The notes: generated by a model from the sequence alone, not told the origin. A stretch of DNA of 64,000 nt from Firm-13 sp037143795 (GCA_037143795.1 JBAWXZ010000012.1:1-64000); one strand, 5' to 3'. Positions 34,296 to 43,618 are shown, numbered from the stretch's first letter. A program made the numbers and translations.

Positions 34296-35531
34296 ATGAA
34301 TAATGTGATATCTGCAAAATGCGTCAAATGCGGCAAGGAATACAGTGCAGATCCCAATACAACGATCTGCACCTGCGGCGGTATCCTCGATATCCTGTAC
34401 GATTATGAATATGCCAAAGCACGGATGACTCCGCAGGCCCTCGCACAGCGCCCGCTGACTATGTGGCGGTATCGTGAAATCCTGCCCGTCGAGGAGACGA
34501 CCCCCGATACACAGCTTCGCGTCGGCTGGAGTCCCCTGTACGAGGAAAAAAATCTTGCATCACAGTTCGGCATCAAATCCCTTTATGTGAAGGATGACGG
34601 GCAGAATCCCACGGCTTCGCTTAAGGACAGGGCTTCGGCTATGGCCGTCGCAAAGGCATGGGAAGCAGGTGCAGACACGATTGCCTGCTCATCGACCGGC
34701 AATGCCGCATCCTCGCTGGCCGGCAATGCCGCAGCTGCAGGACTTACGACCTATATTTTCGTCCCGTCCCGCGCACCGAAAGGCAAGATTGCCCAGCTGA
34801 TGATCTTTGGAGCCCATGTTATTACAGTAGAAGGATCGTATGAAGATACATTCCGCCTTTCGGCAGAAGCTATTGATCACTGGGGCTGGTACAACCGCAA
34901 TGCGGCGATAAACCCGTACCTCGTGGAAGGCAAGAAGACCGTGTCCCTGGAGATCTGCGAACAGCTCGGTTTTAAAGCGCCTGATTTTGTTGCTCTTTCC
35001 GTCGGGGACGGCTGCACGATCGCCGGAGTCTGGAAAGGGTTTAAGGACCTGTATGCGATGGGGCTGATCGACTATTTACCGAGGCTGATCTCTGTACAGG
35101 CAGAAGGCTGCTGCCCTCTGAACCGCAGCATCCAGACCGGCAGGCCATGGGAGCCGATGGAAGAGAATACGCTGGCAGACTCGATAGCCGTAGGCGTACC
35201 GAGAAACCCCGACAAAGCACTTAACGCAATTCGCGAATCCAACGGTATCGCGATCAATGTATCCGACGGGGAAATCCTCGATGCGATGCGTCTTTTGGGC
35301 CGCACGTGCGGTGTGTTTGGCGAGCCGGCCGGAGTAACAGGCACCGCGGGTCTCAAAAAGGCCTGTGAACTGGGCCTGATTCCGTCGGATGCCACGGTCG
35401 TTACGATCGTAACAGGCAACGGCCTTAAGGATGTAAACAATGCAATCCTTGCAGGCGGACAGCCGATCTCCATTCTGCCCGATATGGATATGCTGAAAAA
35501 GGCATTCGCAAAGGAAGGCCTGCATCCGTAA
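34296..35531 (+). CDS. thrC: Threonine synthase
   Basis: This 411-residue fold-type II PLP enzyme converts O-phosphohomoserine to threonine. The N-terminal zinc-ribbon-like CVKCG...CTCGG is typical of one branch. The PLP lysine is in PTASLKDRAS, and the SSTGNAASSLA and TGNGLKD loops are present. It starts 6 bases after the TrpB-like gene. A role in threonine breakdown or in a related lyase reaction cannot be excluded, since the operon also has L-serine dehydratase. Confidence 0.9.
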   Translation: MNNVISAKCVKCGKEYSADPNTTICTCGGILDILYDYEYAKARMTPQALAQRPLTMWRYREILPVEETTPDTQLRVGWSPLYEEKNLASQFGIKSLYVKDDGQNPTASLKDRASAMAVAKAWEAGADTIACSSTGNAASSLAGNAAAAGLTTYIFVPSRAPKGKIAQLMIFGAHVITVEGSYEDTFRLSAEAIDHWGWYNRNAAINPYLVEGKKTVSLEICEQLGFKAPDFVALSVGDGCTIAGVWKGFKDLYAMGLIDYLPRLISVQAEGCCPLNRSIQTGRPWEPMEENTLADSIAVGVPRNPDKALNAIRESNGIAINVSDGEILDAMRLLGRTCGVFGEPAGVTGTAGLKKACELGLIPSDATVVTIVTGNGLKDVNNAILAGGQPISILPDMDMLKKAFAKEGLHP

Positions 35532-35593
35532 ATTTTTCTGTTCATGCGGCGGAAATTACAGGCTGCCGCAGTCCGGCTGCGAAGGAGTACACC

Positions 35594-36253
35594 ATGAATG
35601 TATTTGATATTGTCGGACCGGTAATGATTGGGCCTTCGAGTTCGCATACAGCTGGAGCCGTGCGTATCGGGTATGTTGCGGGCCTTTTATTAGGCATGCC
35701 TGCGGTAAAAGCGGAAATCCATCTCCACGGATCTTTTGCCAAAACCTACAAAGGACACGGGACGGATAAAGCGCTGATTGCAGGAATCCTTGGCATGATG
35801 CCCGATGATGAACGTATCCGCAACAGTCCCCGCCTTGCCGAAGAAACAGGACTTGCGGTGACAATTATTCCCGATTCCATTCCGGGAGCCCACCCCAACA
35901 CCGCCCTTATCCTGTTGACTTCTGCACAGGGCGATCAGGTATCCGTTCAGGGATCCTCAATTGGCGGCGGCAATATCGTAATCAATCAGATCAACGGGTT
36001 GCCGGTCGAATTTTCAGGACAGTCCGATACGCTGATCGTACTTCACAGGGATACAGCCGGAGTAATAGCGGAAGTATCCCAGTATCTCGGAGAACGCGGT
36101 ATCAACATATCCAATTTTCGCCTGTCGCGCAGTGAAAAAGGCGGCATAGCGATCATGACAATAGAAGTAGACGGTAAAGTAGAAACGTCGATGAATGAGC
36201 ACATCAGCGGAATGCCCAATATCCTCCGCTCGATTGCGCTGCGGCTGCACTAG
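35594..36253 (+). CDS. sdaAB: L-serine dehydratase, iron-sulfur-dependent, beta subunit
   Basis: This is the 219-residue beta subunit of the two-part anaerobic-type serine dehydratase, which converts serine to pyruvate and ammonia. The N-terminal substrate domain has IGPSSSHTAGA. A C-terminal ACT domain (about 148-215, VLHRDTAGVIAEV) is probably regulatory. The alpha subunit starts 9 bases after the stop. An AAGGAG site precedes ATG 35594. Confidence 0.95.
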   Translation: MNVFDIVGPVMIGPSSSHTAGAVRIGYVAGLLLGMPAVKAEIHLHGSFAKTYKGHGTDKALIAGILGMMPDDERIRNSPRLAEETGLAVTIIPDSIPGAHPNTALILLTSAQGDQVSVQGSSIGGGNIVINQINGLPVEFSGQSDTLIVLHRDTAGVIAEVSQYLGERGINISNFRLSRSEKGGIAIMTIEVDGKVETSMNEHISGMPNILRSIALRLH

Positions 36254-36262
36254 GAGAAGCAT

Positions 36263-37171
36263 ATGGATTTTCATTATGATAACTTAGAGCAGCTGCTTGA
36301 AGCGGCCCGCCGCGGGGACTGCAGACTCTCGAGACTGGTACTCGCGCAGCAGGCGAAGGAAATGGAGTGTACACCGCAAAGTATTTTTGACCGCATGGAA
36401 CATCAGTATGATGTGATGACGCAGGCCGTTCAAAAGGGTATGGAGCCGGGCGTGCGGTCCAACAGCGGACTGACAGGCGGAGACGCGAACCGTCTGGCCA
36501 CGCAGATCAGCGGGCAAAAACACCTTTGCGGCGATCTTTTCACAGGGGCGCTTGCACGGGCAATGGCCGTTGCGGAAATTAATGCCGCGATGGGCTGCAT
36601 TGTAGCGGCCCCTACAGCCGGCTCCTGCGGCATATTGCCGGCAGCTGTGATCACTATGCAGCAGGAGAATAATATCTCGAAAACGGATTGCATCATGTCG
36701 CTCTTTACAGCTTCCGCGGTGGGTATGGTGATTGCCAAAAATGCCTGCCTGTCCGGTGCGCAGGGAGGGTGTCAGGCTGAATGCGGTTCAGCCGGTGCAA
36801 TGGCCGCCGCGGCGATCGTTGAACTGGCGGGCGGAACCCCTGATATGATCGGAAATGCCGTAGCGATAGCTATAAAAAATACGCTTGGACTTGTCTGTGA
36901 CCCTGTTGCGGGACTTGTTGAAATTCCCTGCATCAAACGCAACGCCTCAGGTGTGGCCAATGCTTTTGTAGCAGCGGAACTTGCACTTTCCGGAATCAGG
37001 AGTGCCATACCCGCAGATGAGACAATCATTGCGATGAAGAATGTCGGCGACAGTATGCACACCTCGTTAAAGGAGACCGGAGAGGGCGGGCTTGCAGCAA
37101 CCCCAACAGGAAAGCGTATATTTCAACAGCTATTTGGCACGGATGGAGCAAAAGACGGTCAGGAATCTTGA
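36263..37171 (+). CDS. sdaAA: L-serine dehydratase, iron-sulfur-dependent, alpha subunit
   Basis: This is the 302-residue alpha subunit that carries the oxygen-sensitive [4Fe-4S] cluster. The core is intact: APTAGSCGILPA, the Cys cluster in GAQGGCQAECGSAGAMAAAA, and CDPVAGLVEIPCIKRN. Together with the beta subunit just upstream it makes the clostridial heterodimeric enzyme. The ribosome site is CTAGGAG. Confidence 0.95.
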   Translation: MDFHYDNLEQLLEAARRGDCRLSRLVLAQQAKEMECTPQSIFDRMEHQYDVMTQAVQKGMEPGVRSNSGLTGGDANRLATQISGQKHLCGDLFTGALARAMAVAEINAAMGCIVAAPTAGSCGILPAAVITMQQENNISKTDCIMSLFTASAVGMVIAKNACLSGAQGGCQAECGSAGAMAAAAIVELAGGTPDMIGNAVAIAIKNTLGLVCDPVAGLVEIPCIKRNASGVANAFVAAELALSGIRSAIPADETIIAMKNVGDSMHTSLKETGEGGLAATPTGKRIFQQLFGTDGAKDGQES

Positions 37172-37321
37172 GATAATTTATCGAAAAACAGAATTTACAA
37201 TAGATTTACAACCCATAATTGATTATTATTAAAGTAAGAATAAGCGTTTGCAGACATAATGACCATTTCAATTCACCTTTACATGAAAATCATCATCTGA
37301 TGGAATCAAGGAGGAGAATCA

Positions 37322-37963
37322 ATGGAAAGACGATTGCGCGTAATTAAGGCCTTGCGTTACCCGGACATTTCAATCGAGATTATCCCCGGACATTTTGCCA
37401 CCCGCCACTCCCATATCAATTATTATGTGGACCTGATCAAAGTCACCTGCCATCAGAAAATGGCCAAGGCGGCCGGTCAGGCTTTGGCAAACCAGTATGC
37501 CTCGGTCACACCGGTCGATTCGATTGTATGCCTGGACGGAGGGGAAGTTGTTGCTGCTTTCATGGCCGCCTCTTTATCCAGAAAAGACAGCCATTCCGTA
37601 AATGAAGGTTCCGACATTTCGATCGTCACACCTGAGACAAATTCAGCCGGGCAGCTGATCCTCAGGGACAATACTCAGAATATGATCAAAGACAAAAACG
37701 TTATGCTGTTGGTAGCCAAGGCGACAACCGGCAAAACCATCAATCAGGCAATCGATTATATACAGTATTACGGCGGTAGGGTCAGCGGCATCTGCGCTTT
37801 ATTCAGTGCAATCAGGGAAGTCGAAGGAATCCCTGTCAATGCCCTGTTCACGACGGATGACATACCGGATTATAAAACATACGAACCCGATGAATGTCCG
37901 GGATGCAAGGAAGGCAAAAAGATCGACGCGCTGGTCAATAACTACGGTTATTCCAAGATATAG
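37322..37963 (+). CDS. PyrE-like phosphoribosyltransferase with altered PRPP loop
   Basis: This 213-residue type I phosphoribosyltransferase fold resembles orotate phosphoribosyltransferase, including a C-terminal CPGCKEG segment. The PRPP loop, normally two acids before TTG, reads VMLLVAKATTGKT at 127-139: the two aspartates are replaced by Ala132-Lys133. Catalysis by the usual mechanism is therefore doubtful, and it may be a regulator or bind another ligand. A GGAGGAG site precedes ATG 37322. It lies 150 bp after the serine dehydratase operon. Confidence 0.7.
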   Translation: MERRLRVIKALRYPDISIEIIPGHFATRHSHINYYVDLIKVTCHQKMAKAAGQALANQYASVTPVDSIVCLDGGEVVAAFMAASLSRKDSHSVNEGSDISIVTPETNSAGQLILRDNTQNMIKDKNVMLLVAKATTGKTINQAIDYIQYYGGRVSGICALFSAIREVEGIPVNALFTTDDIPDYKTYEPDECPGCKEGKKIDALVNNYGYSKI

Positions 37964-38038
37964 GAGGCTGGGGTCAGCTGCCGGCCCCCGAAAAAATTGA
38001 AATACAGCGGGGCTAAGCAGTGTGTGCTGCAGGATTTT

Positions 38039-38704
38039 CTATTTCCATGAACTCGTTTCCCTGAAGACAGCTCCAATCAGGCTGGAGCAGCGTTCAGCAA
38101 TCTGCCCGGTGGTGCAGGGCTTTCCCTGTTCAAGCCACCAGATAATCGTTTCTACCAAAATGGAAGCAACCAGATCTTCTACATACGGGTCACCGGCAAG
38201 GAATCCCGGATGGGTCGGCATCTGCAGCGGGACATTGATTTCTGTGGAGTTGGAATCGACTCTGACAGCATTGGAATGGAATACAGGTTGGTAGACTTGC
38301 GGGTTCAAGTTAAATAACTGCTCGAATTCCCTCATCATGGTTATAAAGGCAGACCGCATCTTATGCGCAAACCAGGGGCTGCCGTTCCGGCCCAGAAGCG
38401 CCCTGTAAAGCTTTTCATATTCTGCAACATGCTCGAAAAATTTGACCCATATTGTCGGATGTTCTGCACCCGGCAAGGAGACAAAATCTCTGAGGGCCTG
38501 GATAGCTTCTTCGAAAACTTGCTCAACCAGGTCGTATTTATCCTTGTAATTCCGGTAAAAGGAGGCTCTGCTGACCATTGCGCGTTCGGTTATTTCGCCG
38601 ACAGTAATTGCTTCAAAACTATTTTCTTTTGTTAGTTCGATTAATGCTTCCCGCAGGAGTTTGCGGGTACGTCGAACACGCAGATTGTTGGCCGGTTGAG
38701 TCAT
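38039..38704 (-). CDS. TetR/AcrR-family transcriptional regulator
   Basis: This 221-residue repressor has an N-terminal TetR helix-turn-helix (about residues 10-56; ITVGEITERAMVSRASFYRNYKDK). The C-terminal ligand domain resembles the TetR_C group of Clostridia. It is divergent from a methyltransferase gene across 149 bp that hold two palindromes, so it probably represses itself and the methyltransferase. The ligand is unknown. Confidence 0.92.
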   Translation of the reverse strand: MTQPANNLRVRRTRKLLREALIELTKENSFEAITVGEITERAMVSRASFYRNYKDKYDLVEQVFEEAIQALRDFVSLPGAEHPTIWVKFFEHVAEYEKLYRALLGRNGSPWFAHKMRSAFITMMREFEQLFNLNPQVYQPVFHSNAVRVDSNSTEINVPLQMPTHPGFLAGDPYVEDLVASILVETIIWWLEQGKPCTTGQIAERCSSLIGAVFRETSSWK

Positions 38705-38722
38705 TTTACGCTCCTTGTCTCA

Positions 38723-38740
38723 ATTGGGACAAATCCCAAT
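38723..38740. promoter_or_regulatory. Inverted repeat ATTGGGA-N4-TCCCAAT before the tetR gene
   Basis: A perfect 7-bp inverted repeat with a 4-base spacer lies 18-36 bases upstream of the TetR start codon, in its 5' leader. The 18-bp size fits a TetR-type operator or a short hairpin. Confidence 0.5.
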
Positions 38741-38758
38741 GATTGATTCTTGTTTCCC

Positions 38759-38818
38759 TGTTACACTTTGCTAAACTGGAAATCGGACAATGTATCTCAT
38801 ATGAGACAGAGTGTAACA
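38759..38818. promoter_or_regulatory. Nested palindromes in the TetR/methyltransferase divergent promoter
   Basis: A perfect 12-bp palindrome TCTCATATGAGA at 38795-38806 lies inside a wider pair of arms, TGTTACACT at 38759-38767 and AGTGTAACA at 38810-38818. A reverse-strand TTGACA at 38831-38836 reads toward tetR, so the central site overlaps the likely promoters. This is a good operator candidate for the TetR protein. Confidence 0.6.
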
Positions 38819-38853
38819 TGTTTTATCTTCTGTCAACATGAAAGGCGTAAAAT

Positions 38854-39528
38854 ATGGAAGCTTCAACCTTACAGGTGGAGGAAGACCTCCGCATCCGGAA
38901 AGAAATGGAAAAGATAGTCCCCACGTACGATGCATACATGAGAAAAATAACCCTTGGCCGGGAACGCATCCTGCGTGAAAGGACGATAACCCTGGCGGGA
39001 ATAAAACCGGGGGAAGCCGTCCTCGAGGTCGGCTGCGGTACAGGCACGCTTACACTTGCGGCCAAAAGGCGGGCAGGTCTGTCAGGCAAGGTCTGCGGAA
39101 TAGACCTCATACCGGGTATGATTGAAATAAGCCGGCAGAAAGCTGAAGAGGCGAGCCAGGATATATTATTTCAGGAGGGAAGCATTGAAAACATCCCTTT
39201 TCCTGATAATCAATTTGATGTGGTGATGTGCAGTTTTATGATTTTTCATATGTCGGATGGCGTGCGGAGCAAAGGTATTCAGGAGATCTTTCGAGTCCTT
39301 AAGCCGGAGGGCAGACTGCTTCTTATCGACCTGACTCTTCCGCCTTATCCTGTTTCCCGGTTCATTGCAAAAAGAATCCTGAGTTGGGTGGGACAGGACG
39401 ATCTTCATGATCTTCTGCCGCTGCTGGAAGCCTGCGGTTTTTCCGGGGTGGAAATTGCTCCGGTAAAATTTCGGATTATGGGAGTCTCCCTTCTTTCATA
39501 CGTAAGAGGAAACGCAAAGAAGAAATGA
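38854..39528 (+). CDS. Class I SAM-dependent methyltransferase
   Basis: This 224-residue methyltransferase has motif I VLEVGCGTGTLTL, an acidic motif II (GIDLIPGM) and a motif like FDVVMCSFMIFHM. The overall pattern is close to UbiE/MenG-like small-molecule methyltransferases. Divergent arrangement with a TetR regulator suggests inducible modification or detoxification of a compound. The substrate is unknown. Confidence 0.87.
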   Translation: MEASTLQVEEDLRIRKEMEKIVPTYDAYMRKITLGRERILRERTITLAGIKPGEAVLEVGCGTGTLTLAAKRRAGLSGKVCGIDLIPGMIEISRQKAEEASQDILFQEGSIENIPFPDNQFDVVMCSFMIFHMSDGVRSKGIQEIFRVLKPEGRLLLIDLTLPPYPVSRFIAKRILSWVGQDDLHDLLPLLEACGFSGVEIAPVKFRIMGVSLLSYVRGNAKKK

Positions 39529-39553
39529 GTCCTGCCGCAGTGCCGGCGAACAT

Positions 39554-39607
39554 AAAAATGAGACCGCTGCACTCTGGATTTTTCCGCCCAGAATGCAGCA
39601 GTCTCAT
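39554..39607 (-). terminator. Intrinsic terminator of the cupredoxin gene (minus strand)
   Basis: A 20-bp stem with two mismatched or wobble positions and a 10-base loop spans 39558-39607. On the minus strand it is followed by TTTTT. It lies between two convergent genes, 20 bases after the cupredoxin stop. Confidence 0.82.
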
Positions 39608-39626
39608 CGGATTGCCTGGAAAAATT

Positions 39627-40019
39627 CTATTTTACTTCGATTGTCCCTTTCATAGAAGGGTGTATACCGCAAATATATTTATAAGTACCTGCAGTATCAA
39701 ACAAGTGTTTGTAACTCTCGCCATTTTTTATTGATTCACTCTTGAAAGCATCAAAGACAATATTGTGAGCGACACTGTCGTTGTTTTTCCATTCCACCGT
39801 ATCACCGACTTTTATTGTAAGAACATCGGGATTAAATGCAAAACTCTCAATAAGGACAACATTATCTGCCGCAGCTGTCGTATCAGGCGCTGCGGCAGCA
39901 GCAGCAGTGGTACCCACAGTGCCGGCAGTGCTGCTATCGGCGGTAGTGGCAGCCGCGCATCCGGCTACTGCAGCAATAATACTGATAGCCGCAAACAAAA
40001 TCAGCAATTTCATTTTCAT
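39627..40019 (-). CDS. Cupredoxin (plastocyanin-like) lipoprotein
   Basis: This 130-residue secreted lipoprotein has a signal peptide with a VAGC lipobox (Cys21), an Ala/Thr-rich linker and a C-terminal cupredoxin domain. All four type 1 copper ligands are visible: His85 (VAHNI), Cys117, His120 and Met123 (CGIHPSM). The start at 40019 has an AAGGAG site about 9 bases upstream; longer in-frame starts overlap that site. Its redox partner is unknown. It is unusual in an apparently anaerobic genome. Confidence 0.88.
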   Translation of the reverse strand: MKMKLLILFAAISIIAAVAGCAAATTADSSTAGTVGTTAAAAAAPDTTAAADNVVLIESFAFNPDVLTIKVGDTVEWKNNDSVAHNIVFDAFKSESIKNGESYKHLFDTAGTYKYICGIHPSMKGTIEVK

Positions 40020-40251
40020 CGAAATCATCTCCTTTTGTAATTTGCAAAACTGTATATTCCAGCATAAATTCATTTTACATCCAAATAATCAGATATAAAA
40101 GAAGGCTTATTTCAGATGCAACGCGAACTTTACATCAATTTCTTCAAAAGCAACATGATCTTTATGGAGATGACATGCCTGCTGCGGCAAAATGAAGTCA
40201 TCGATCGATAAGGTAACATGGTACAATTTATTGAAGAAAGAGGATGAGGAT

Positions 40252-41163
40252 ATGGATATGAGTTTTGGAGAGAATCTGCAGTTTTATCGCAGGAAGAATA
40301 ACATAACACAGGAGCAGCTGGCCGAGAAGTTGGAGGTATCCAGACAATCGGTCTCCAAATGGGAATCAAATACGACATACCCGGAGATGGATAAGCTCCT
40401 TTTGCTGTGTAAAATGTTTTCCTGCACTTTGGACACACTCCTGAGGGGTGATGCTGAGAGTACGTGCGTCGAGGATACGGAAGATTACGACCGGCATATG
40501 AATCATTTCAGCTGGGCTATATCGGCGGGTGCAGGGATGCTGCTGCTGGGAGTTTCAGTGATGCTTGCGCTTCAGGGCATTGGGATATCAGGTACAATTG
40601 CAGTCATGGCACTTCTGGTTTTCGTCATTGCAAGCATCATGACTTTCATAACAGCCGGCCTCGGCCATGACACTTTCACAAAAAAGCATCCGAACATCAA
40701 ACCTTTCTATGCAGCGGAGCTCACTGAAAAATTTGATAAAAAATTTGCCGTCATGCTGTCAGCATCAATCGGACTGATGCTTTTAAGTGTACTGTGGCTG
40801 GTCGGAAGCAGCGCGCTGCCTTTGCCAGCAGGCTGCACAAGAAGCCTTTATGTCGCGATCTTCATGGTGCTGCTGGCAGTCTCTGTTGCGGGTATGACAT
40901 ACTCTGGCATGCAGAAAGACAAATATGATATTGAAAAATACAATCTGATGAATTCCACGGAAGCTAAGGCCAAGGCAAAAGCGAACGAAGAGAATCCGGT
41001 GGTCGGCAAAATCTGCGGCAGTCTGTTCATGCTGGCCCTTACGGCCTACCTTATCATGGGCTTTGTGTGGCATATGTGGTCGACAGGATGGGTGGTATTC
41101 CCGGTCTGGATCGCCCTGTGCGCCATTTCTGCACTCGTTTTCGCAAAAAGCGGGAAGAACTGA
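40252..41163 (+). CDS. XRE-family regulator with membrane domain
   Basis: This 303-residue protein has an N-terminal helix-turn-helix (residues about 7-62; NITQEQLAEKLEVSRQSVSKWE) and a C-terminal half with about six transmembrane helices. Such membrane-tethered XRE regulators are common in Clostridia and often control a neighbouring transporter. The MFS gene 57 bases downstream is the likely target. The chosen start follows a GAGGATGAGG site. Confidence 0.85.
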   Translation: MDMSFGENLQFYRRKNNITQEQLAEKLEVSRQSVSKWESNTTYPEMDKLLLLCKMFSCTLDTLLRGDAESTCVEDTEDYDRHMNHFSWAISAGAGMLLLGVSVMLALQGIGISGTIAVMALLVFVIASIMTFITAGLGHDTFTKKHPNIKPFYAAELTEKFDKKFAVMLSASIGLMLLSVLWLVGSSALPLPAGCTRSLYVAIFMVLLAVSVAGMTYSGMQKDKYDIEKYNLMNSTEAKAKAKANEENPVVGKICGSLFMLALTAYLIMGFVWHMWSTGWVVFPVWIALCAISALVFAKSGKN

Positions 41164-41220
41164 TGCATAAGAATATGATTTAGTCATTTTATCAGTCAAA
41201 CCAGAGGAGTTATCAGGCGC

Positions 41221-42504
41221 ATGGAAGATAATCAGTCAAAAACACGCAGTCTGTCCGTTAAAGCATTTTTCGAGAGCCAAAAGAGCAATATCCGGTTCAA
41301 TTTAAAAGAGGACCGCGATTTCAGCCTTTTCCTTCTTGTCGGCTTTTTGAGCGGTATTGCCGGAGGCATTAACGCAACTATATTCAATAATTACCTGAAC
41401 GATGCCTACCATCTTACAGCGGACCTCCGCGGACTTGTCGAGCTGCCCCGGGAATTGCCCGGACTGCTGATTGTTATTGTCCTGGGCCTTCTGTCATTTC
41501 TGGGGGATATACGGATGGCGGCCGTCGGTATGCTCGCTGCTTCCCTTGGTATGCTGGGACTTGGGCTGTTCTCGCCCGGCTTCACTGTCATGCTCGCGTG
41601 GATGATGGTCTTCAGCCTGGGAACACACATATTCATGCCGCTTTCAGCGAGTATCGGCATGAGCCTCTCCAAGCCAGAGTCTTACGGTTCGCGTCTGGGA
41701 CGCTTCAGTGCCTACAGCCTGACGGCGACCATAATCGGATATGGGATTGTCTGGACCGGCTTCAAATTCTTCAATATGACATATGCAATCGCCTTTGTCA
41801 TTGCTTCCGTGTTTTATGTAATGGCAGCCTTTGTCCTTAAGATCATGCATCGCAAGCAGACAAAGATAAGTCGGGTCCGGTTTGTTTTCCGCAAACGCTA
41901 TACCCTCTTTTACTGTATGAGTGTTGTTAACGGTGCCCGCAAACAGATCTTCCTGACTTTTGCTCCCTGGGTTCTGATTCAGGTCTTTCATCTGGATGCC
42001 CCGACCTTTGCCGTCCTGGGAATCATTATCGCAACTGTCAGCATTGTTAGCCGGAAGATAGTGGGGGACGCGATTGACCGCCTTGGCGAGAGGACCGTAC
42101 TGTCCCTCGAAGCCGTACTTCTGGTAGTAATCTGTATGGGATATGCTTTTGCAGCAGATCTGGTACCGTTATCGGCAGCAGTGGTGATAATCGCGGTCTG
42201 CTATATACTGGACAACTCGATGAGCGCCGTCGAGATGGCGCGTTCCACCTATGTCAGGAAAATAGCGCTCGATCCGACGGATGTCATGCCGACGCTTTCG
42301 GCCGGAGTCAGCTTCGACCACATCGTTGCGATGACAATACCGATCCTCGGCGGACTTCTCTGGAAAACCATGGGCTATCAATATGTGTTCATGGCTGCCG
42401 CCCTGATTGGCGTCCTGAACTTAATATTGTCGCTGAAGATCAGAATTCCCGGGAAGACAGGCGGGACGATAGAGCAACAGGTAGTTTTAGATGAAATAAC
42501 CTGA
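41221..42504 (+). CDS. MFS transporter
   Basis: This 427-residue permease has about twelve transmembrane helices. The conserved loop after helix 2 is weak, but DAIDRLGERTVL after helix 8 is MFS-like. The substrate cannot be inferred. The N-terminal 30 residues are charged and cytoplasmic. A GAGGAG site precedes ATG 41221. Confidence 0.82.
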   Translation: MEDNQSKTRSLSVKAFFESQKSNIRFNLKEDRDFSLFLLVGFLSGIAGGINATIFNNYLNDAYHLTADLRGLVELPRELPGLLIVIVLGLLSFLGDIRMAAVGMLAASLGMLGLGLFSPGFTVMLAWMMVFSLGTHIFMPLSASIGMSLSKPESYGSRLGRFSAYSLTATIIGYGIVWTGFKFFNMTYAIAFVIASVFYVMAAFVLKIMHRKQTKISRVRFVFRKRYTLFYCMSVVNGARKQIFLTFAPWVLIQVFHLDAPTFAVLGIIIATVSIVSRKIVGDAIDRLGERTVLSLEAVLLVVICMGYAFAADLVPLSAAVVIIAVCYILDNSMSAVEMARSTYVRKIALDPTDVMPTLSAGVSFDHIVAMTIPILGGLLWKTMGYQYVFMAAALIGVLNLILSLKIRIPGKTGGTIEQQVVLDEIT

Positions 42505-42552
42505 CCTGCCGGAGTATCTGACAGATTGTCGTGTAAATCGGAGGATAATAAT

Positions 42553-43497
42553 ATGAATAGGACACTTGTTGTTTACCAGTCAAAATACGGGTCTGCAAAA
42601 GCAATAGCTCAAAAGCTTGCTTTGATTCTAGGGCCGGCCGCTGTAATTACTCCATCTGAATTTGATGAGAAATACAGGGATTTTGATACTGTTGTAATCG
42701 GATCCCCCATATACAACGAACAAATTCTGGAAGAAATCAAGGACTTTATTCAAAGTAATGTAGAATGGCTTAAAACAAAGAAAATTGCACTTTTTAATGT
42801 AAGCCTTTTTCCCTCAACCGGAGACTCATTCCCGGATCAGCTTGAGCTTCTTGGCGACAGAGTGGTCTGGCAGGGGAGTTTTGGCGGCATTTACGATCCA
42901 AAGGCATTAAGTGCAGCGGATCGCTTCGCTATGGAGAATTTTTCTGAAATTACAGGCTTTAGCAACACGTATATAGATTCCGCTGATGAAGCAATACTTG
43001 CCGGGAAAGCCATCGAAATGAAGCGGATACTCAAAAACAGTTCCAGCATGCCGCAGGATAAACTGAATAAATATATTGAAGAATTCTTAATGTCGCACAA
43101 CACCTGTACCCTTTGTACCGGGCATGATAACGAAGTCCGAGCCACCCCAATCGAATATACGTATGCAGACAAAGCACTCTACTTTTTTACTGAGGGCGGT
43201 GAAAAATTCGCACATATACTGGTGAACCCCAACGTGTCTGTAGCTGTATATGATAATTATGCCGGATTTCAGAAACTCGGGGGACTGCAGATAACCGGAA
43301 CGGCAGAAATTATTTATGAGGAAAGCGAAGAATATAGACATATAGCATCCAAAAAAGGTCTGAATCCTGAAAAGTTAAAAACTTTTCCCGTTGCTTTACA
43401 TATGATCAAAGTTCATTTGCATACATGCGAAATTTTATCATCGAAAATTGGCAGGGATGGATATGAGGTCAGGCAAACTTTAATATTTAGTCAGTAA
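42553..43497 (+). CDS. Flavodoxin-PNPOx fusion protein
   Basis: This 314-residue protein joins a flavodoxin domain (residues 1-160; VVYQSKYGSAKAIA and IGSPIYNEQ) to a pyridoxamine-5'-phosphate-oxidase-like FMN domain (about 180-310; NTCTLCTG and VRATPIEYTY). Both domains bind FMN, so electrons could pass between them. ATG 42553 has a GGAGG site; the earlier in-frame ATG lacks one. The C-terminal domain may reduce a small molecule or F420/FMN-like cofactor. Confidence 0.85.
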   Translation: MNRTLVVYQSKYGSAKAIAQKLALILGPAAVITPSEFDEKYRDFDTVVIGSPIYNEQILEEIKDFIQSNVEWLKTKKIALFNVSLFPSTGDSFPDQLELLGDRVVWQGSFGGIYDPKALSAADRFAMENFSEITGFSNTYIDSADEAILAGKAIEMKRILKNSSSMPQDKLNKYIEEFLMSHNTCTLCTGHDNEVRATPIEYTYADKALYFFTEGGEKFAHILVNPNVSVAVYDNYAGFQKLGGLQITGTAEIIYEESEEYRHIASKKGLNPEKLKTFPVALHMIKVHLHTCEILSSKIGRDGYEVRQTLIFSQ

Positions 43498-43618
43498 CAG
43501 GTATTCCGATTCCCTATGTCCCGTCTATATAAGAATTGGCGGAATAAGCAAAAGCATGCATCAAATTCAATTTAGATTTGGTAAAATATATCTGGAATAG
43601 TAGACTTGATAGAATGTG

